The notes: generated from the letters alone by a model not told the origin. DNA of 38,029 bases from Verrucomicrobiota bacterium (GCA_023269545.1 JAHFTB010000025.1:1-38029); one strand, 5' to 3'. Numbered from the stretch's first letter, positions 1 through 11,776 are shown. Numbers and translations are program-made.

Positions 1-2030
<2,030 letters not shown>

Positions 2031-2323
2031 AACCATTTGATAACTGAAATCTCTTATTTGTTGGTCGCACAAAATCCAATTTGCATCAGATTTTGCGGGC
2101 CACAGACTCAGCTGTTTAGCAATGACAATATTGTATATTGCCATTTTAGTTGTATTTTCTACCCTGTATGCGGATGTCAAAGAACACTTTTCGGGGCTTG
2201 CCCGATAAGTACCACCTTCCGAAATTTTCGGAAGTGACGCCTGAACTGAGTTCCTGCAGTCAAAATTCGTATTTTCGCCAAATCGATTATTTATTGCCCA
2301 TCGTGCCCTTTTATAAGCAGTGT

Positions 2324-2400
2324 TGGTGGGCCTGACTGGGCTCGAACCAGTGACCCTGCGCTTATCAAGCGCATGCTCTAACCAACTGAGCTACAGGCCC
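2324..2400 (-). tRNA. tRNA-Ile (GAT anticodon)
   Basis: The minus strand folds as a complete 77-nt tRNA. The acceptor GGGCCTG pairs with CAGGCCC, the D-arm reads AGCTCAGTTGGTTAGAGC, the anticodon loop is TTGATAA (anticodon GAT), and the T-arm has GGTTCGAGCC. The 3' CCA is encoded. It lies in the 16S-23S spacer, on the 23S side of tRNA-Ala. Confidence 0.97.
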
Positions 2401-2481
2401 GGAAATAAGCTGAAGAGAAAATTTAAATTACTTTATTTAAATTTTACCATCCGCGTCTCTTATTCATAAGGGAAAGAAACG

Positions 2482-2554
2482 TGGAGGCAAGGGGATTCGA
2501 ACCCCTGACATCCAGCTTGCAAAGCTGGCGCTCTACCAACTGAGCTATGCCCCC
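2482..2554 (-). tRNA. tRNA-Ala (TGC anticodon)
   Basis: The minus strand folds as a 73-nt tRNA. The acceptor GGGGGCA pairs with TGCCTCC with one G-U, the D-arm is AGCTCAGTTGGTAGAGC, and the anticodon loop CTTTGCAAG gives anticodon TGC. Unlike the neighbouring tRNA-Ile, the three bases after the discriminator A are CGT, so CCA is not encoded and must be added after transcription. It sits on the 16S side of the spacer, ahead of tRNA-Ile. Confidence 0.97.
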
Positions 2555-2650
2555 GGTCTGAATGACCGTTTGGCTGATCGGAATTCCTTTTCACTGAAAT
2601 CAGTAAAGTGGACTTCCAAATGCTACGGCTGACAGCTGGCCGGGCCATTC

Positions 2651-2669
2651 GTTACGATATTATCGTAAC
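2651..2669. repeat. palindrome in the 16S-tRNA-Ala spacer
   Basis: GTTACGATA and TATCGTAAC are perfect inverted 9-mers around a single central T, between tRNA-Ala and 16S. In the transcript this would be a small hairpin and may help precursor-rRNA processing. The role is inference; the symmetry is seen directly. Confidence 0.6.
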
Positions 2670-2690
2670 AGAATTGTTTGCTATCGTTTG

Positions 2691-2709
2691 GCAAAAACTG
2701 AATTGTGCG
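2691..2709 (-). other. pre-16S processing stem, 3' arm
   Basis: GCAAAAACTGAATTGTGCG here is the exact reverse complement of 4525-4543 on the other side of 16S. Long stems that bring both ends of precursor 16S together are the known RNase III substrates in bacteria, and this 19-bp perfect match placed just outside both ends fits that role. Confidence 0.75.
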
Positions 2710-2856
2710 CTCCTAAAGTTTCGGCCCAAATAAGCTTTCACTTACTTAGGGCTTATCGCATGCTATGCACGTTACAACATGTGTATAGTTTAGCGATCGA
2801 CCTGTCGTTTGCTTTGCAAATTATATATTATTATATTTTGCATTGCAGAACAACTA

Positions 2857-4400
<1,544 letters not shown>

Positions 4401-4524
4401 TTGATCCCTTGTAAAAGGGAAAATCTGGCTTCCGTCTGTCAATCCGAATGAGATTCGGATTGTGTTCGGTGCCGTTAATTATTAAGTATCGTCCATCTAG
4501 TGGACATTCGAAACTAACAAGGAA

Positions 4525-4543
4525 CGCACAATTCAGTTTTTGC
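4525..4543 (-). other. pre-16S processing stem, 5' arm
   Basis: CGCACAATTCAGTTTTTGC on the plus strand is the exact reverse complement of 2691-2709. It lies 125 bases upstream of the 16S 5' end in transcription order. The two arms would close a loop containing the whole 16S. Confidence 0.75.
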
Positions 4544-4778
4544 TGTGTTTGTCTAATATAATCGATTTGAATTCCGACTTGGAAATCAAATTCAGACTGT
4601 CAAATATCAAAGTTCTGAACGACTCCTTGCGTCCGTGCAGTTTTTCAAAATCAGGAGGCAAGCCACCCAATTGAGAGATCAAACACGAAGCGGTGATGCC
4701 GCCCGAGAGAACTACTACCCGCGTGAGTCGAAGCTTTTAAAGTTTCCTTACTGAGCTTCCCGGTCTCGCACGGGACAG

Positions 4779-4809
4779 ATAATGTCTCAGATAGTTTTCA
4801 GATCGTCAA
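4779..4809 (-). promoter_or_regulatory. candidate rRNA operon promoter
   Basis: On the minus strand a -35-like TTGACG (4804-4809) is followed after 19 bases by a -10-like CATTAT (4779-4784), then a GC-rich stretch (CTGTCCCGTGCGAG), which is typical of stringently controlled rRNA promoters. The spacer is longer than the usual 17, so this is a plausible candidate rather than a firm call. Confidence 0.45.
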
Positions 4810-4898
4810 CGGCTTTTTGCATTTTTTTAAAAAAGCCTCTTCTCTCTGTGCCTTCGCGCTGAAACGAGCAAGCTTTTCTCCGGAATCTGTGTCAGTCC

Positions 4899-4923
4899 GC
4901 TATAGCGGAATTCCTTTCCATCT
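4899..4923. repeat. dispersed repeat 'tatagcggaattcct', short copy A
   Basis: TATAGCGGAATTCCTT followed by TCCATCTCT, ending directly at the recG stop codon. Compared with the longer copy at 19810-19869 the middle 30-odd bases are missing, but both flanks (TATAGCGGAATTCC and CCATCTCT) are kept. Here the left edge extends into a perfect 12-bp palindrome CCGCTATAGCGG. Confidence 0.6.
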
Positions 4924-6987
4924 CTAGGCGGAGGCGGCAAGAAGTTGTTCTTGGTGGCGACGCAAATAGGCGGAAACTCCTTGATGGCAGGGTAAGAGTA
5001 GTTCGGGATCTGTCTGCAGTGTATTTAATGCCAGCACCCTTGCTTGATCCATCAAGGCTGCATCTCGCAGAAGATTTCCTATCTTAAAACCAGGCAGACC
5101 TGTTTGGGCGGTACCTACCAGTTCACCGGGGCCCCGCATCCGAAAATCTTCTTCTGCAACTCGAAATCCATCGGTAGTTTGTTCCAAGACCTTCAATTTT
5201 TTTAAACCATCAAGTCCTGCTTTTGCAGAGTGTAAAAGAATACACCAAGACTTGTGTTCTCCGCGTCCGACACGACCGCGCAGCTGATGCAGTTGGGCCA
5301 GGCCAAATCTTTCCGCATTTTCAATGAGCATGACATTTGCGTTAGGGACATCGACTCCCACTTCAATGACTGTGGTTGAAATGAGTGCGGCAATTTTTCC
5401 GGCACGGAAATCTCGAATCGTAGATTCTTTTTCTTCGTTCGCCATGCGTCCGTGAAGAAGTTCCACGCGGTGAGGCGCCATCAGCCCTCTCCAGCGTCCC
5501 ACTTCCTCTACAGCGGCCTTCGCCTCGAATTTCTCTGATTCTTCAATCAAGGGATACACCACATAAACTTGGCGGCCTTTTTCAATTTCCCCTCGGAGAA
5601 ATCGTATAATATCATCAAGTCGCGAGACTTCCCGTACGGCAGTCACTATGCGCCCCCGGTGAGCGGGCACCTCATCGATCACAGAAACATCCAAATCCCC
5701 GTAAACAGTGTGTGCCAGAGTGCGAGGAATGGGGGTTGCTGTCATCACGAGGACATCCGGGACATTCGCTTTTCCAATCAGGCGGGCTCGCTGCATGACT
5801 CCGAATTTATGTTGTTCATCGATCACGATGAGTCCGGGAGGTGAGGAAGCCTGTTCCTCATAAAGGAGAGCGTGTGTTCCTACGGTGATTTGAGGGTTCT
5901 TACCACCATCGAAGAGCGGCAGAGAGGAAGATTCCTGTCGACCGGAGGTTTTGAGAGCCACGGCAATGCCCAGTGGTTCCAGCAAACGCACAAAATTACT
6001 ATAATGCTGATCTGCAAGCACTTGAGTTGGAGCCATCAATAGAGCGCTATGTCCCGCCTCTACTGCCAGAAGCATGGCCGCCAATGCCACGAGAGTTTTC
6101 CCGGATCCCACATCGCCCTGTAACAGACGATTCATTTGGCGAGGCGCAGCCAGATCTTCTCGGATCTCCTCGATCACACGGAGTTGGGCATGGGTGGGAC
6201 GGAATGGAAGTGTAGCGAGACATCGCTCCCAGAGGGCTCCGGAGGCACATTTTGCCACACCCGGAACAGCGTGTCTATAAGTACGTCGGGAACAAACAAG
6301 GGTTTGCAGACCAAAAAATTCCTCAAGGACCAATGCCTTGCGCGCGGTTTCCAACATTTTGAGAGAATCAGGAAAGTGCAAAGAACGCAGTGCGGCTTCT
6401 CGAGTGATGCCGTGAGGCCATTTCGGCAAGCAACCTGGGAAAGCCGTCAAATCCGTTTGATTCAGCAGGCGGTGCATCCAGCCACGCAACATTCGAGGGG
6501 TAATTCCCTCACCCGCAGGGTAGACAGGGGTAATGCGATTCAGATGAATGGAATCTTCCGCATCGCTTTCCAGAACTTCAAATTCCGGATGATCGATGAG
6601 GAGCTGCCGTCCGCGGGCTTTGGGTCTTCCGTAAATAATGAGCGTCTGGCCAGTAACCAGCATTTTTTGAAGATAATGGAGATTAAACCAGCGACAGGTC
6701 AGGGTACGGCTAAAGAGAGAGTTTTCTCCCTCTCCGAGTACGATCTCAAATACTTTACGCCAGCCTCCAAAGCGACGCACTGAGGTCTTGATCACTTCCC
6801 CTCGAAGGCAAACGGCATTTTCTAATTCGACATCCGGAAAGGCGTCAAATTTTCTGCGGTCTTCATATCTTCGTGGATAATGTTCCAGCAGGTCCCCCAC
6901 CGTATGGAGTCCCAGTTTCCTTAAGGCAGCCACACGAAGGTGCGGAACTGCTTCCTGCAGAGGAGTCTCAGGTGAAAGCAGGCTCAT
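4924..6987 (-). CDS. recG: ATP-dependent DNA helicase RecG
   Basis: 687 residues, the normal length for RecG. RecG is a superfamily 2 translocase that remodels stalled replication forks and branch-migrates recombination intermediates. The N-terminal wedge/OB domain covers about residues 1-250. The helicase core starts with Walker A GDVGSGKT at about 291-298, then the RecG-type motif II DEQH at about 390-393, motif III TATPIPRT at about 416-423, and a C-terminal helicase lobe ending in the RecG wedge-associated segment with RMRGPGEL. The start MSLLSPETPLQ leaves the wedge domain complete. It is transcribed toward the rRNA operon, and a repeat copy touches its stop codon. Confidence 0.96.
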   Translation of the reverse strand: MSLLSPETPLQEAVPHLRVAALRKLGLHTVGDLLEHYPRRYEDRRKFDAFPDVELENAVCLRGEVIKTSVRRFGGWRKVFEIVLGEGENSLFSRTLTCRWFNLHYLQKMLVTGQTLIIYGRPKARGRQLLIDHPEFEVLESDAEDSIHLNRITPVYPAGEGITPRMLRGWMHRLLNQTDLTAFPGCLPKWPHGITREAALRSLHFPDSLKMLETARKALVLEEFFGLQTLVCSRRTYRHAVPGVAKCASGALWERCLATLPFRPTHAQLRVIEEIREDLAAPRQMNRLLQGDVGSGKTLVALAAMLLAVEAGHSALLMAPTQVLADQHYSNFVRLLEPLGIAVALKTSGRQESSSLPLFDGGKNPQITVGTHALLYEEQASSPPGLIVIDEQHKFGVMQRARLIGKANVPDVLVMTATPIPRTLAHTVYGDLDVSVIDEVPAHRGRIVTAVREVSRLDDIIRFLRGEIEKGRQVYVVYPLIEESEKFEAKAAVEEVGRWRGLMAPHRVELLHGRMANEEKESTIRDFRAGKIAALISTTVIEVGVDVPNANVMLIENAERFGLAQLHQLRGRVGRGEHKSWCILLHSAKAGLDGLKKLKVLEQTTDGFRVAEEDFRMRGPGELVGTAQTGLPGFKIGNLLRDAALMDQARVLALNTLQTDPELLLPCHQGVSAYLRRHQEQLLAASA

Positions 6988-7496
6988 GCTATTTCTGTGC
7001 GCCAGTGTGCGAAACTAGCATCCAAAAATTTACTCTGAAAATTTTTTTTGTTGCCCCTTGTTTCCTATTATGCCGAGAACACATAAAAGGATAGCAGTAG
7101 AGAGATGGGTGGGCTTTGTAGAGGTTTTCTTCTTTAAAATAATTCGCAACATCTCTCCCGGAACATATGAACACCCCTCCTGAAACGGCAACATGAGACT
7201 TTCACGGAAAATCGTATCGACATCCTGAGGCCGGCGGTAACTGGGCAATTCGAGTGAGACAGCATCTGTTCGAAGACACCTTTCCTGACAGATCCGATTG
7301 CCAGAATTCTCTTTCTCGTGCCACAAAGAATGCTCGTGGGAGGATCCGCACTCCTCCCGCGAGCATGGCATGGACGGTTTGGTCACAGTCTTCGGGACGG
7401 AGGTATCCCAAGTCCGGAGTTCCGTAGAGAAAGCATGCGGAAAGTGGTTTCATCCGCATGAGAAAAAGTGATATCCGCCGTTGGAGACTCTCTTGG
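6988..7496. other. gene-poor region upstream of recG
   Basis: About 500 bases without an intact recognisable gene. The minus strand holds a fragment resembling the start of thiamine-phosphate synthase (7202-7459, listed separately). The rest shows only short unconvincing reading frames. The recG promoter should lie near 7000-7080, an A/T-rich stretch, but I cannot pick a clear -35/-10 pair. Confidence 0.5.
7202..7459 (-). pseudogene. possible thiE (thiamine-phosphate synthase) remnant
   Basis: The 85-residue frame contains LYGTPDLGYLRPED followed by HAMLAGGVRIL. This resembles the N-terminal strand and helix of the TIM-barrel enzyme ThiE (typically 'LYGILDLGYV...' then 'ML.GGV.ILQLRAK'). After about residue 40 the resemblance stops, and no downstream frame continues with the pyrophosphate-binding or substrate loops. 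A decayed 5' piece of thiE is the simplest reading. Chance similarity is possible because only about 30 residues support it. Confidence 0.35.
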
Positions 7497-8762
7497 CTAT
7501 ATAATCGCTAGATCCATTTTTGCCACATCGTTTATTAATTCGTCTATTGACTTGCCGTTTGGATTTTCAGCCATTGCTTCGGTCATATCCACTGCTATTT
7601 GCTGGAGAGCATACTCGGGTATATACGTGGATCTTCCCTCCTTTTTGAGTTCTTCTTTGATACGGTGGATGGCTTCCCGGATAGCGGCTTTTCCTTCGGG
7701 AGATGCATTTCCATCTACGCCCTTTAGGGCATATTCTAATTCGCGGTCTGAGACATCCGTGGAAGCATTGGCCGCGACCCAGTTTTTTGTGACATCGTCG
7801 ATCACTTGGTCCATAGTCCTCGTTTCGGGATCGATGACAGAGTCTTTTTCACTGATATCGCGCGCTGCCTCTGCCAGCTCTGTGACGAGCTCCTTGATGT
7901 CGGCGGCTGACAAATCGGGTGACATCCCCGCGGCCTTAAGTCTTTCCTTGAGTTTTTTTAGGGCATCAGCGACGACTTGGTTAAAGTCCTTCTCCGAATA
8001 GTTTCCAATGAGGCCGTTGGGAGAAAGCTGATCAGCAATATCTTTTTTAATCTCTTTTAACTCATCTTCGGTGAGTCCTTCTTGGGGAGGAAGATCGGAG
8101 GCCTTGAGGATGGAGAGCTCAAGTTGGGTGATGTTAGCTATTATGTCCGCATCACTCATCTTGGCTCCAGGGGCGTTGGGATTCATCTTAGCTAAAAGTG
8201 CTTCAGCATAGATTTGTTTGGCAATATCCTTGATCACACTGTCTGGGAGAGACTGGTCTGGTTTCAAACCCAGCTTCTTCCTGAGATTTTCCACTATTTG
8301 ATCAAACATTTTTTTAAAATCAGCAGCTTTTAATTTTTGTTTGTTAAAATTCAGATCGTCTAATGATATCTCATCGTTGCCAAACATATACTGCTCCATA
8401 GCGTCCTCGATACGTTTTTCTTCCTGCGGGGTAGGGCTGTATGGCGAAGAAGGCGCCGCTGGATCCGCATCCTTTTTTACAGGAGCACTCTGGTCAGAAT
8501 TGAGATCCTTTTTTTGTGAGGTGGCGAGGGGTACGGGATCTTGCTTCTTATCAGCGGCAAGAGCATGTTCCGGACGCGGTTTATTGTTAGCAGCTACTAC
8601 TAATCCTAATATTTTCGAGGTGTAGGTGTGTATGTTTGGTTGAACATGCGCAGGGAAACGAGAATCTTGGTTCTCTGAATCTCCCTCTTTAGAAGAAGGT
8701 GGAGGGACAAAGCTTACCAAAGATGAGGAGGCTGATAAATTAGAAACGTTAAATGGAGGCAT
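7497..8762 (-). CDS. effector-like protein with Pro/Ser-rich N-terminus and helical repeats
   Basis: 421 residues if translation starts at MPPFNVSNLS; an upstream start at 8798 would add 12 residues. Function unknown. Residues 1-110 are disordered-looking and rich in Ser, Pro, Asn and Lys. From about 115 onward it is acidic and helical, with several 'SxxDIxxL' helix starts (e.g. KMSDADI at about 201, LSAADI at about 284). It is related to the 422-residue protein at 18380-19648: both share a proline-rich leader, nearly the same length, and a matching segment (LGLKPDQSLPDSVIKDI here, LGKKPSDISINDNILRDA there). No signal peptide or membrane segment is seen. A serine-rich unstructured N-terminus would suit a type III secreted effector, but that is inference; no secretion genes are in the window. 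Confidence 0.8.
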   Translation of the reverse strand: MPPFNVSNLSASSSLVSFVPPPSSKEGDSENQDSRFPAHVQPNIHTYTSKILGLVVAANNKPRPEHALAADKKQDPVPLATSQKKDLNSDQSAPVKKDADPAAPSSPYSPTPQEEKRIEDAMEQYMFGNDEISLDDLNFNKQKLKAADFKKMFDQIVENLRKKLGLKPDQSLPDSVIKDIAKQIYAEALLAKMNPNAPGAKMSDADIIANITQLELSILKASDLPPQEGLTEDELKEIKKDIADQLSPNGLIGNYSEKDFNQVVADALKKLKERLKAAGMSPDLSAADIKELVTELAEAARDISEKDSVIDPETRTMDQVIDDVTKNWVAANASTDVSDRELEYALKGVDGNASPEGKAAIREAIHRIKEELKKEGRSTYIPEYALQQIAVDMTEAMAENPNGKSIDELINDVAKMDLAII

Positions 8763-9323
8763 AATGATTATGAGTAAGTATGTAAGTGTGCAAACCACTT
8801 TGCGCTTTAGACTTTATTGCTGCATTCAATAAAAAACAATGGGTGTTGGGGTAGGAATATCTTCTCCATGAGCCACCGTAGTTTTCACCTATTTTTATAT
8901 CGATTAGATCCACGTAATCCCTAATATCCCCTCAGAGATCCAGCAACTACAGAGTAAAATGCTGTTCCTTCCTTCCGGAAGTGGCGATTGAAAGAGAGTA
9001 GTATTAGGAATCCAGACTGAGCAGTTTATAGTGGAGTAGTTTTCCGCAGATTTTTTAGGAACTGGCGATGGATTTGTTAGCTATCTAAAAAAACTGAGAG
9101 GAGACTATTCACATAAAGATAGATGTAAATATTTCCTGGAAAGAAGAAAAAATATGCGGCGAGTCCTACGAGGCAAATGCGAGTGTGTATTACTATGTGA
9201 TGTCACGCAAAAACAGGGGGAAACGAGCGAGCTTTTCTCTGGAATTTGCGTAAAGTACTGATAGTGAACAAAGTGAATTTTTCAGAAAACCCCATGAGCG
9301 GGAGAGAACCCTCGCTGAGTGCC
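8763..9323. other. intergenic region with a decayed mobile-element copy
   Basis: About 560 bases with no recognised gene. It would hold the promoter of the effector-like gene at its left end. A plus-strand frame of roughly 70 codons is open across about 9057-9260 but has no suitable start and no recognisable content. A degenerate small mobile element lies at 9197-9258. Just after the kdsB stop, an imperfect hairpin (about 9296-9315, AGCGGG with CCCTCGCT) may act as its terminator, without a clear T-run. Confidence 0.5.
9197..9258. mobile_element. decayed small inverted-repeat element
   Basis: The left end GTGATGTCACGCAAAAA matches the outward end of the 82-bp elements (GTGATGTGACGCAAAAAA). 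The right side has TTTGCGTAAAGTAC, a worn version of the other end. The middle (GAAACGAGCGAGCTTTTCTC, then TGGAATTTGCG) is repeated at 4861-4892 (GAAACGAGCAAGCTTTTCTC, then CGGAATCTGTG). No intact 7-bp target duplication remains. Confidence 0.45.
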
Positions 9324-10109
9324 TTAATGACGATCTCTCGTCATTTTTTCCAAGGATTTTTCAGCTAAGAGAATATCTTCCGGTGTATCCACTCCCACAC
9401 TGGCCCGACGGGTGACGAGCACTCGAATCTGAGTGCCATTTTCCAAGGCACGCAATTGTTCTAGTTTCTCGCATTTTTCGAGGGAAGAAGGGCGCCAGGA
9501 GACAAATTTTAAAAGAAACGATTTTTGGAATCCATAAATTCCCATATGCAATAGCCGTTGGGCGGAGGCGCCTCCATTTTGGTGGAATGGGATGTCGCTC
9601 CGAGAAAAATAGAGGGCATTTCCCGATTTATTCACCGCGACCTTCACCATATGCGGGCTATTGGGGTTTGCAGATTCGGGGAATGGGGTGGCTGCGGTAA
9701 TCATTTCTATGTCGTGCGACTCGCGTAATGTCTTGGCGAGACGATGGAGTAAGCGTACTTCCACAGTGGGCTCGTCGCCCTGCACATTCAGAATGTGTGT
9801 AATTTGCGGCAGACGAGCGGCGACTTCGGCAATCCGATCGGTTCCGCTCGGATGTGAAGAGGAGGTGAGAAAAGTTTCCGCCCCAAATTTTCGAACCGCT
9901 TGAAAAATTCGTTCATCGTCGGTTGCCACATAGACTTCGTCGATTTGTTGACAGCGTTGGCAGCGTTCCCAAACGTGTTGAATCATGGGCTTTCCAGCTA
10001 AAGGATGTAGGGGTTTGCCTGGAAAACGAGTGGAGGCCCAGCGCGCGGGAATGATGGCGGCTATGCGACTGGATGAATCAGTAGGTTGTTGAGAGTTTGT
10101 AGACATCAC
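9324..10109 (-). CDS. kdsB: 3-deoxy-manno-octulosonate cytidylyltransferase (CMP-Kdo synthetase)
   Basis: 261 residues. Activates Kdo with CTP to CMP-Kdo, the donor for the inner core of lipopolysaccharide. The N-terminal nucleotide-binding signature IIPARWASTRFPGKPL (about residues 19-34) and GKPMIQHVWERC are clear, with NVQGDEP further on. The C-terminal GVDTPEDI is typical of the family. The protein begins about 14 residues before the core, so one of the first two adjacent Met codons is a reasonable start. It shares direction with gmhB and the heptose kinase, and its product would feed WaaA, encoded at 28576-29862. Confidence 0.96.
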   Translation of the reverse strand: MMSTNSQQPTDSSSRIAAIIPARWASTRFPGKPLHPLAGKPMIQHVWERCQRCQQIDEVYVATDDERIFQAVRKFGAETFLTSSSHPSGTDRIAEVAARLPQITHILNVQGDEPTVEVRLLHRLAKTLRESHDIEMITAATPFPESANPNSPHMVKVAVNKSGNALYFSRSDIPFHQNGGASAQRLLHMGIYGFQKSFLLKFVSWRPSSLEKCEKLEQLRALENGTQIRVLVTRRASVGVDTPEDILLAEKSLEKMTRDRH

Positions 10110-10122
10110 ACCTTAAAAAATC

Positions 10123-10156
10123 TGCGAATTGCCCTCAGAAACTGAGGGAATACGCA
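10123..10156. repeat. long hairpin between gmhB and kdsB
   Basis: CCCTCAG-AAA-CTGAGGG forms a perfect 7-bp stem with a 3-nt loop. It is extended outward by TGCG/CGCA after a small internal bulge. It lies between the gmhB terminator and the kdsB start, so it could sit in the kdsB 5' leader. Role unknown. Confidence 0.55.
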
Positions 10157-10163
10157 ATGCTTT

Positions 10164-10189
10164 CCTTAAAGAAAGCCCAATTCCTGGGC
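10164..10189 (-). terminator. rho-independent terminator after gmhB
   Basis: On the minus strand, 8 bases after the gmhB stop, GCCCA-GGAAT-TGGGC forms a short GC stem followed by TTTCTTT. It suggests kdsB is at least partly transcribed separately. Confidence 0.5.
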
Positions 10190-10196
10190 AGGTATT

Positions 10197-10718
10197 TTAT
10201 AGGAATTTCCCTCTCAGGATGAATTTTGCGGCGGCGACGGCATCCGGAAATAGGTAATCGGCTCCGCAGTCCCTATATCGGTCTCCATAGCCCGAAGTGA
10301 CGAGGATGGAATGCATGCCCGATCGTTTTCCACATTCGATATCCATTTCCTTATCTCCCACAAAATAGGATTGGGCGAGATTTACAGGAAAATCCCGCGT
10401 CGCATCCAAGACCATTCCAATCTGAGGTTTGCGTCGAGGGCTGGGAGGAAGATCCGGACAAAAGTAGGTGGCGTCAATTTGGTAATCTAGCTGGTGGAGG
10501 AGCTCTTTATGCACGGCTTCATATTGAGCAGAAGAAATTTTGCCCCGGGCGATGCCACTTTGATTTGTAATGATAAAAATCAGCCACCCGGCATTGCGCA
10601 ATTCGGTGAGGGCTTCTTTCATACCCGGCAGTGCTCGGACAGCCGCAGGATCATTGCAAAAATCGACCTCGTCCATCAGCGTCCCATCCCGATCAAAAAA
10701 TACAGCAGGCCGCTTCAT
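10197..10718 (-). CDS. gmhB: D-glycero-D-manno-heptose 1,7-bisphosphate phosphatase
   Basis: 173 residues from MKRPAVFFDRDGTLM. An upstream Met at 10751 would overlap the end of the heptose kinase, so the start at 10718, 8 bases after the kinase stop, is preferred. HAD-family phosphatase: motif I DRDGT (about residues 9-13, with DxD nucleophile and acid), motif II TNQSGIARG, and motif III GDKEMDIECG. It removes the C7 phosphate in ADP-heptose synthesis. A Cys-x-Asp-LPP segment (CPDLPPSPRR) matches the zinc-loop region of GmhB, although several usual Cys/His ligands are not obvious. Adjacent to the heptose-7-phosphate kinase, as expected for one pathway. Confidence 0.9.
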   Translation of the reverse strand: MKRPAVFFDRDGTLMDEVDFCNDPAAVRALPGMKEALTELRNAGWLIFIITNQSGIARGKISSAQYEAVHKELLHQLDYQIDATYFCPDLPPSPRRKPQIGMVLDATRDFPVNLAQSYFVGDKEMDIECGKRSGMHSILVTSGYGDRYRDCGADYLFPDAVAAAKFILRGKFL

Positions 10719-10726
10719 GGTGCTTT

Positions 10727-11776
10727 TTATGTTTTTCCCATAGGGAGCCACTGCCTCTTGGCCAGTTGGTGAACATTGTTATTTTGAAAGGAGGCTATCA
10801 ATTCTTGTGCAGTCAAGGTGGCGGTGCCGAGTTTGCCGACGACAATACCTGACGCATGATTGGAGATTTCCGCAGCTTCTTCAGGAGAGGCCCCTGCACA
10901 AAGAGCCAGGGTATAGAGGGCGATAGCTGTATCTCCGGCCCCTGAGACATCGAAAATTTCTTTGGCTCGAGTAGGAGTATGGTAAGGGGGCGTGTTGGAT
11001 TGGCAAAGCAGCATCCCATGTTCTCCCAGGGTGATGAGAAGTTGAGGGTTTTTCCAGCGCTTTTGGAGAATTTTGCAAACTTCAAGGAGGGGGGCGTCAT
11101 TCAAAGGATTCTCACAAGCCGGCGTCTGATGGATGTGCGCTGCGGCAAAGGCTTCGTATCGGTTGGGTTTCACTACGGTCACGCCATTCCAATCCAGGGG
11201 ATTTTTGGGACTGGGGTCGGCTGCTAAGATGACTCCGTGCGCCGAGGCTTTTTGACAAAGGCGGTCTATGAGTTGCTGACTAAGAAATCCTTTTCCATAA
11301 TCTTCAAAAACAATAGCGTCCAGACAGGGAAACAGCGGGTCAAAAAGTGTCACAATTTGTTCGACACTCTCCATGGAAGGCAAATATTCCGTTTCACGGT
11401 CCACTCGCACGACTTGTTGCTGACGGGCGATGATACGGCTTTTTACGATCGTTGAAAAATTAGATTGCTCGATGAGGGTATTTGTTAAGATGTCTTCTTC
11501 ATGGAGGATTCCAGTGAGTTTATGCCCCGCATGGTCTGTGCCGATGAGGCCGGAGATATGGACAGTTTTACAAAATGGGCGGAGATTACGGGCGACATTA
11601 GCCGCGCCTCCGGGATAAGCGGATTCACTCTGTACTTCCACGACTGGCACGGGAGCCTCCGGAGAAATGCGGCATACTCGGCCCCAAATGAATTCATCCA
11701 ACATGACATCGCCAATGACCGCCAATCGCTTAGTCAATGCAGTTGCAAGAAGTTGTTGTAATCTCAAAATATTCAT
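10727..11776 (-). CDS. hldE: D-glycero-beta-D-manno-heptose-7-phosphate kinase
   Basis: 349 residues from MNILRLQQLLATALTKRLAVIGD; a start 30 codons upstream would add a leader unlike the family. PfkB-family kinase: N-terminal VIGDVMLDEFIWG, glycine-rich PGGAANVARNL, and the C-terminal anion-hole/catalytic motif DVSGAGDTA. It phosphorylates heptose-7-phosphate at C1 for ADP-heptose. Only the kinase half of the E. coli bifunctional HldE is present (like RfaE1/HldA); the adenylyltransferase half must be elsewhere. Upstream of gmhB in the same direction. Its 5' end is divergent from the secreted protein at 11836, with a 59-bp shared promoter region. Confidence 0.93.
   Translation of the reverse strand: MNILRLQQLLATALTKRLAVIGDVMLDEFIWGRVCRISPEAPVPVVEVQSESAYPGGAANVARNLRPFCKTVHISGLIGTDHAGHKLTGILHEEDILTNTLIEQSNFSTIVKSRIIARQQQVVRVDRETEYLPSMESVEQIVTLFDPLFPCLDAIVFEDYGKGFLSQQLIDRLCQKASAHGVILAADPSPKNPLDWNGVTVVKPNRYEAFAAAHIHQTPACENPLNDAPLLEVCKILQKRWKNPQLLITLGEHGMLLCQSNTPPYHTPTRAKEIFDVSGAGDTAIALYTLALCAGASPEEAAEISNHASGIVVGKLGTATLTAQELIASFQNNNVHQLAKRQWLPMGKT

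Larger units (their letters stand above)
4401..4923 (-). other. rRNA operon leader and promoter region
   Basis: No protein gene is visible here. Next to the 16S 5' end is an imperfect hairpin (about 4398-4428, arms AGATTTGATCCCTT and AAGGGAAAATCT). Further out lie the 16S processing-stem arm (4525-4543), a candidate promoter (4779-4809), one copy of a dispersed repeat (4861-4895) and a second repeat copy abutting the recG stop codon (4899-4923). I found no clear boxA antiterminator. Confidence 0.6.

Noticed and set aside
6136..6783. 215-codon plus-strand frame
   Set aside because: Antisense to recG, which has complete helicase motifs; no motif of its own.
9057..9260. About 70 open codons on the plus strand
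   Set aside because: No start codon near the beginning, it runs through a mobile-element fragment, and nothing in it is recognisable.
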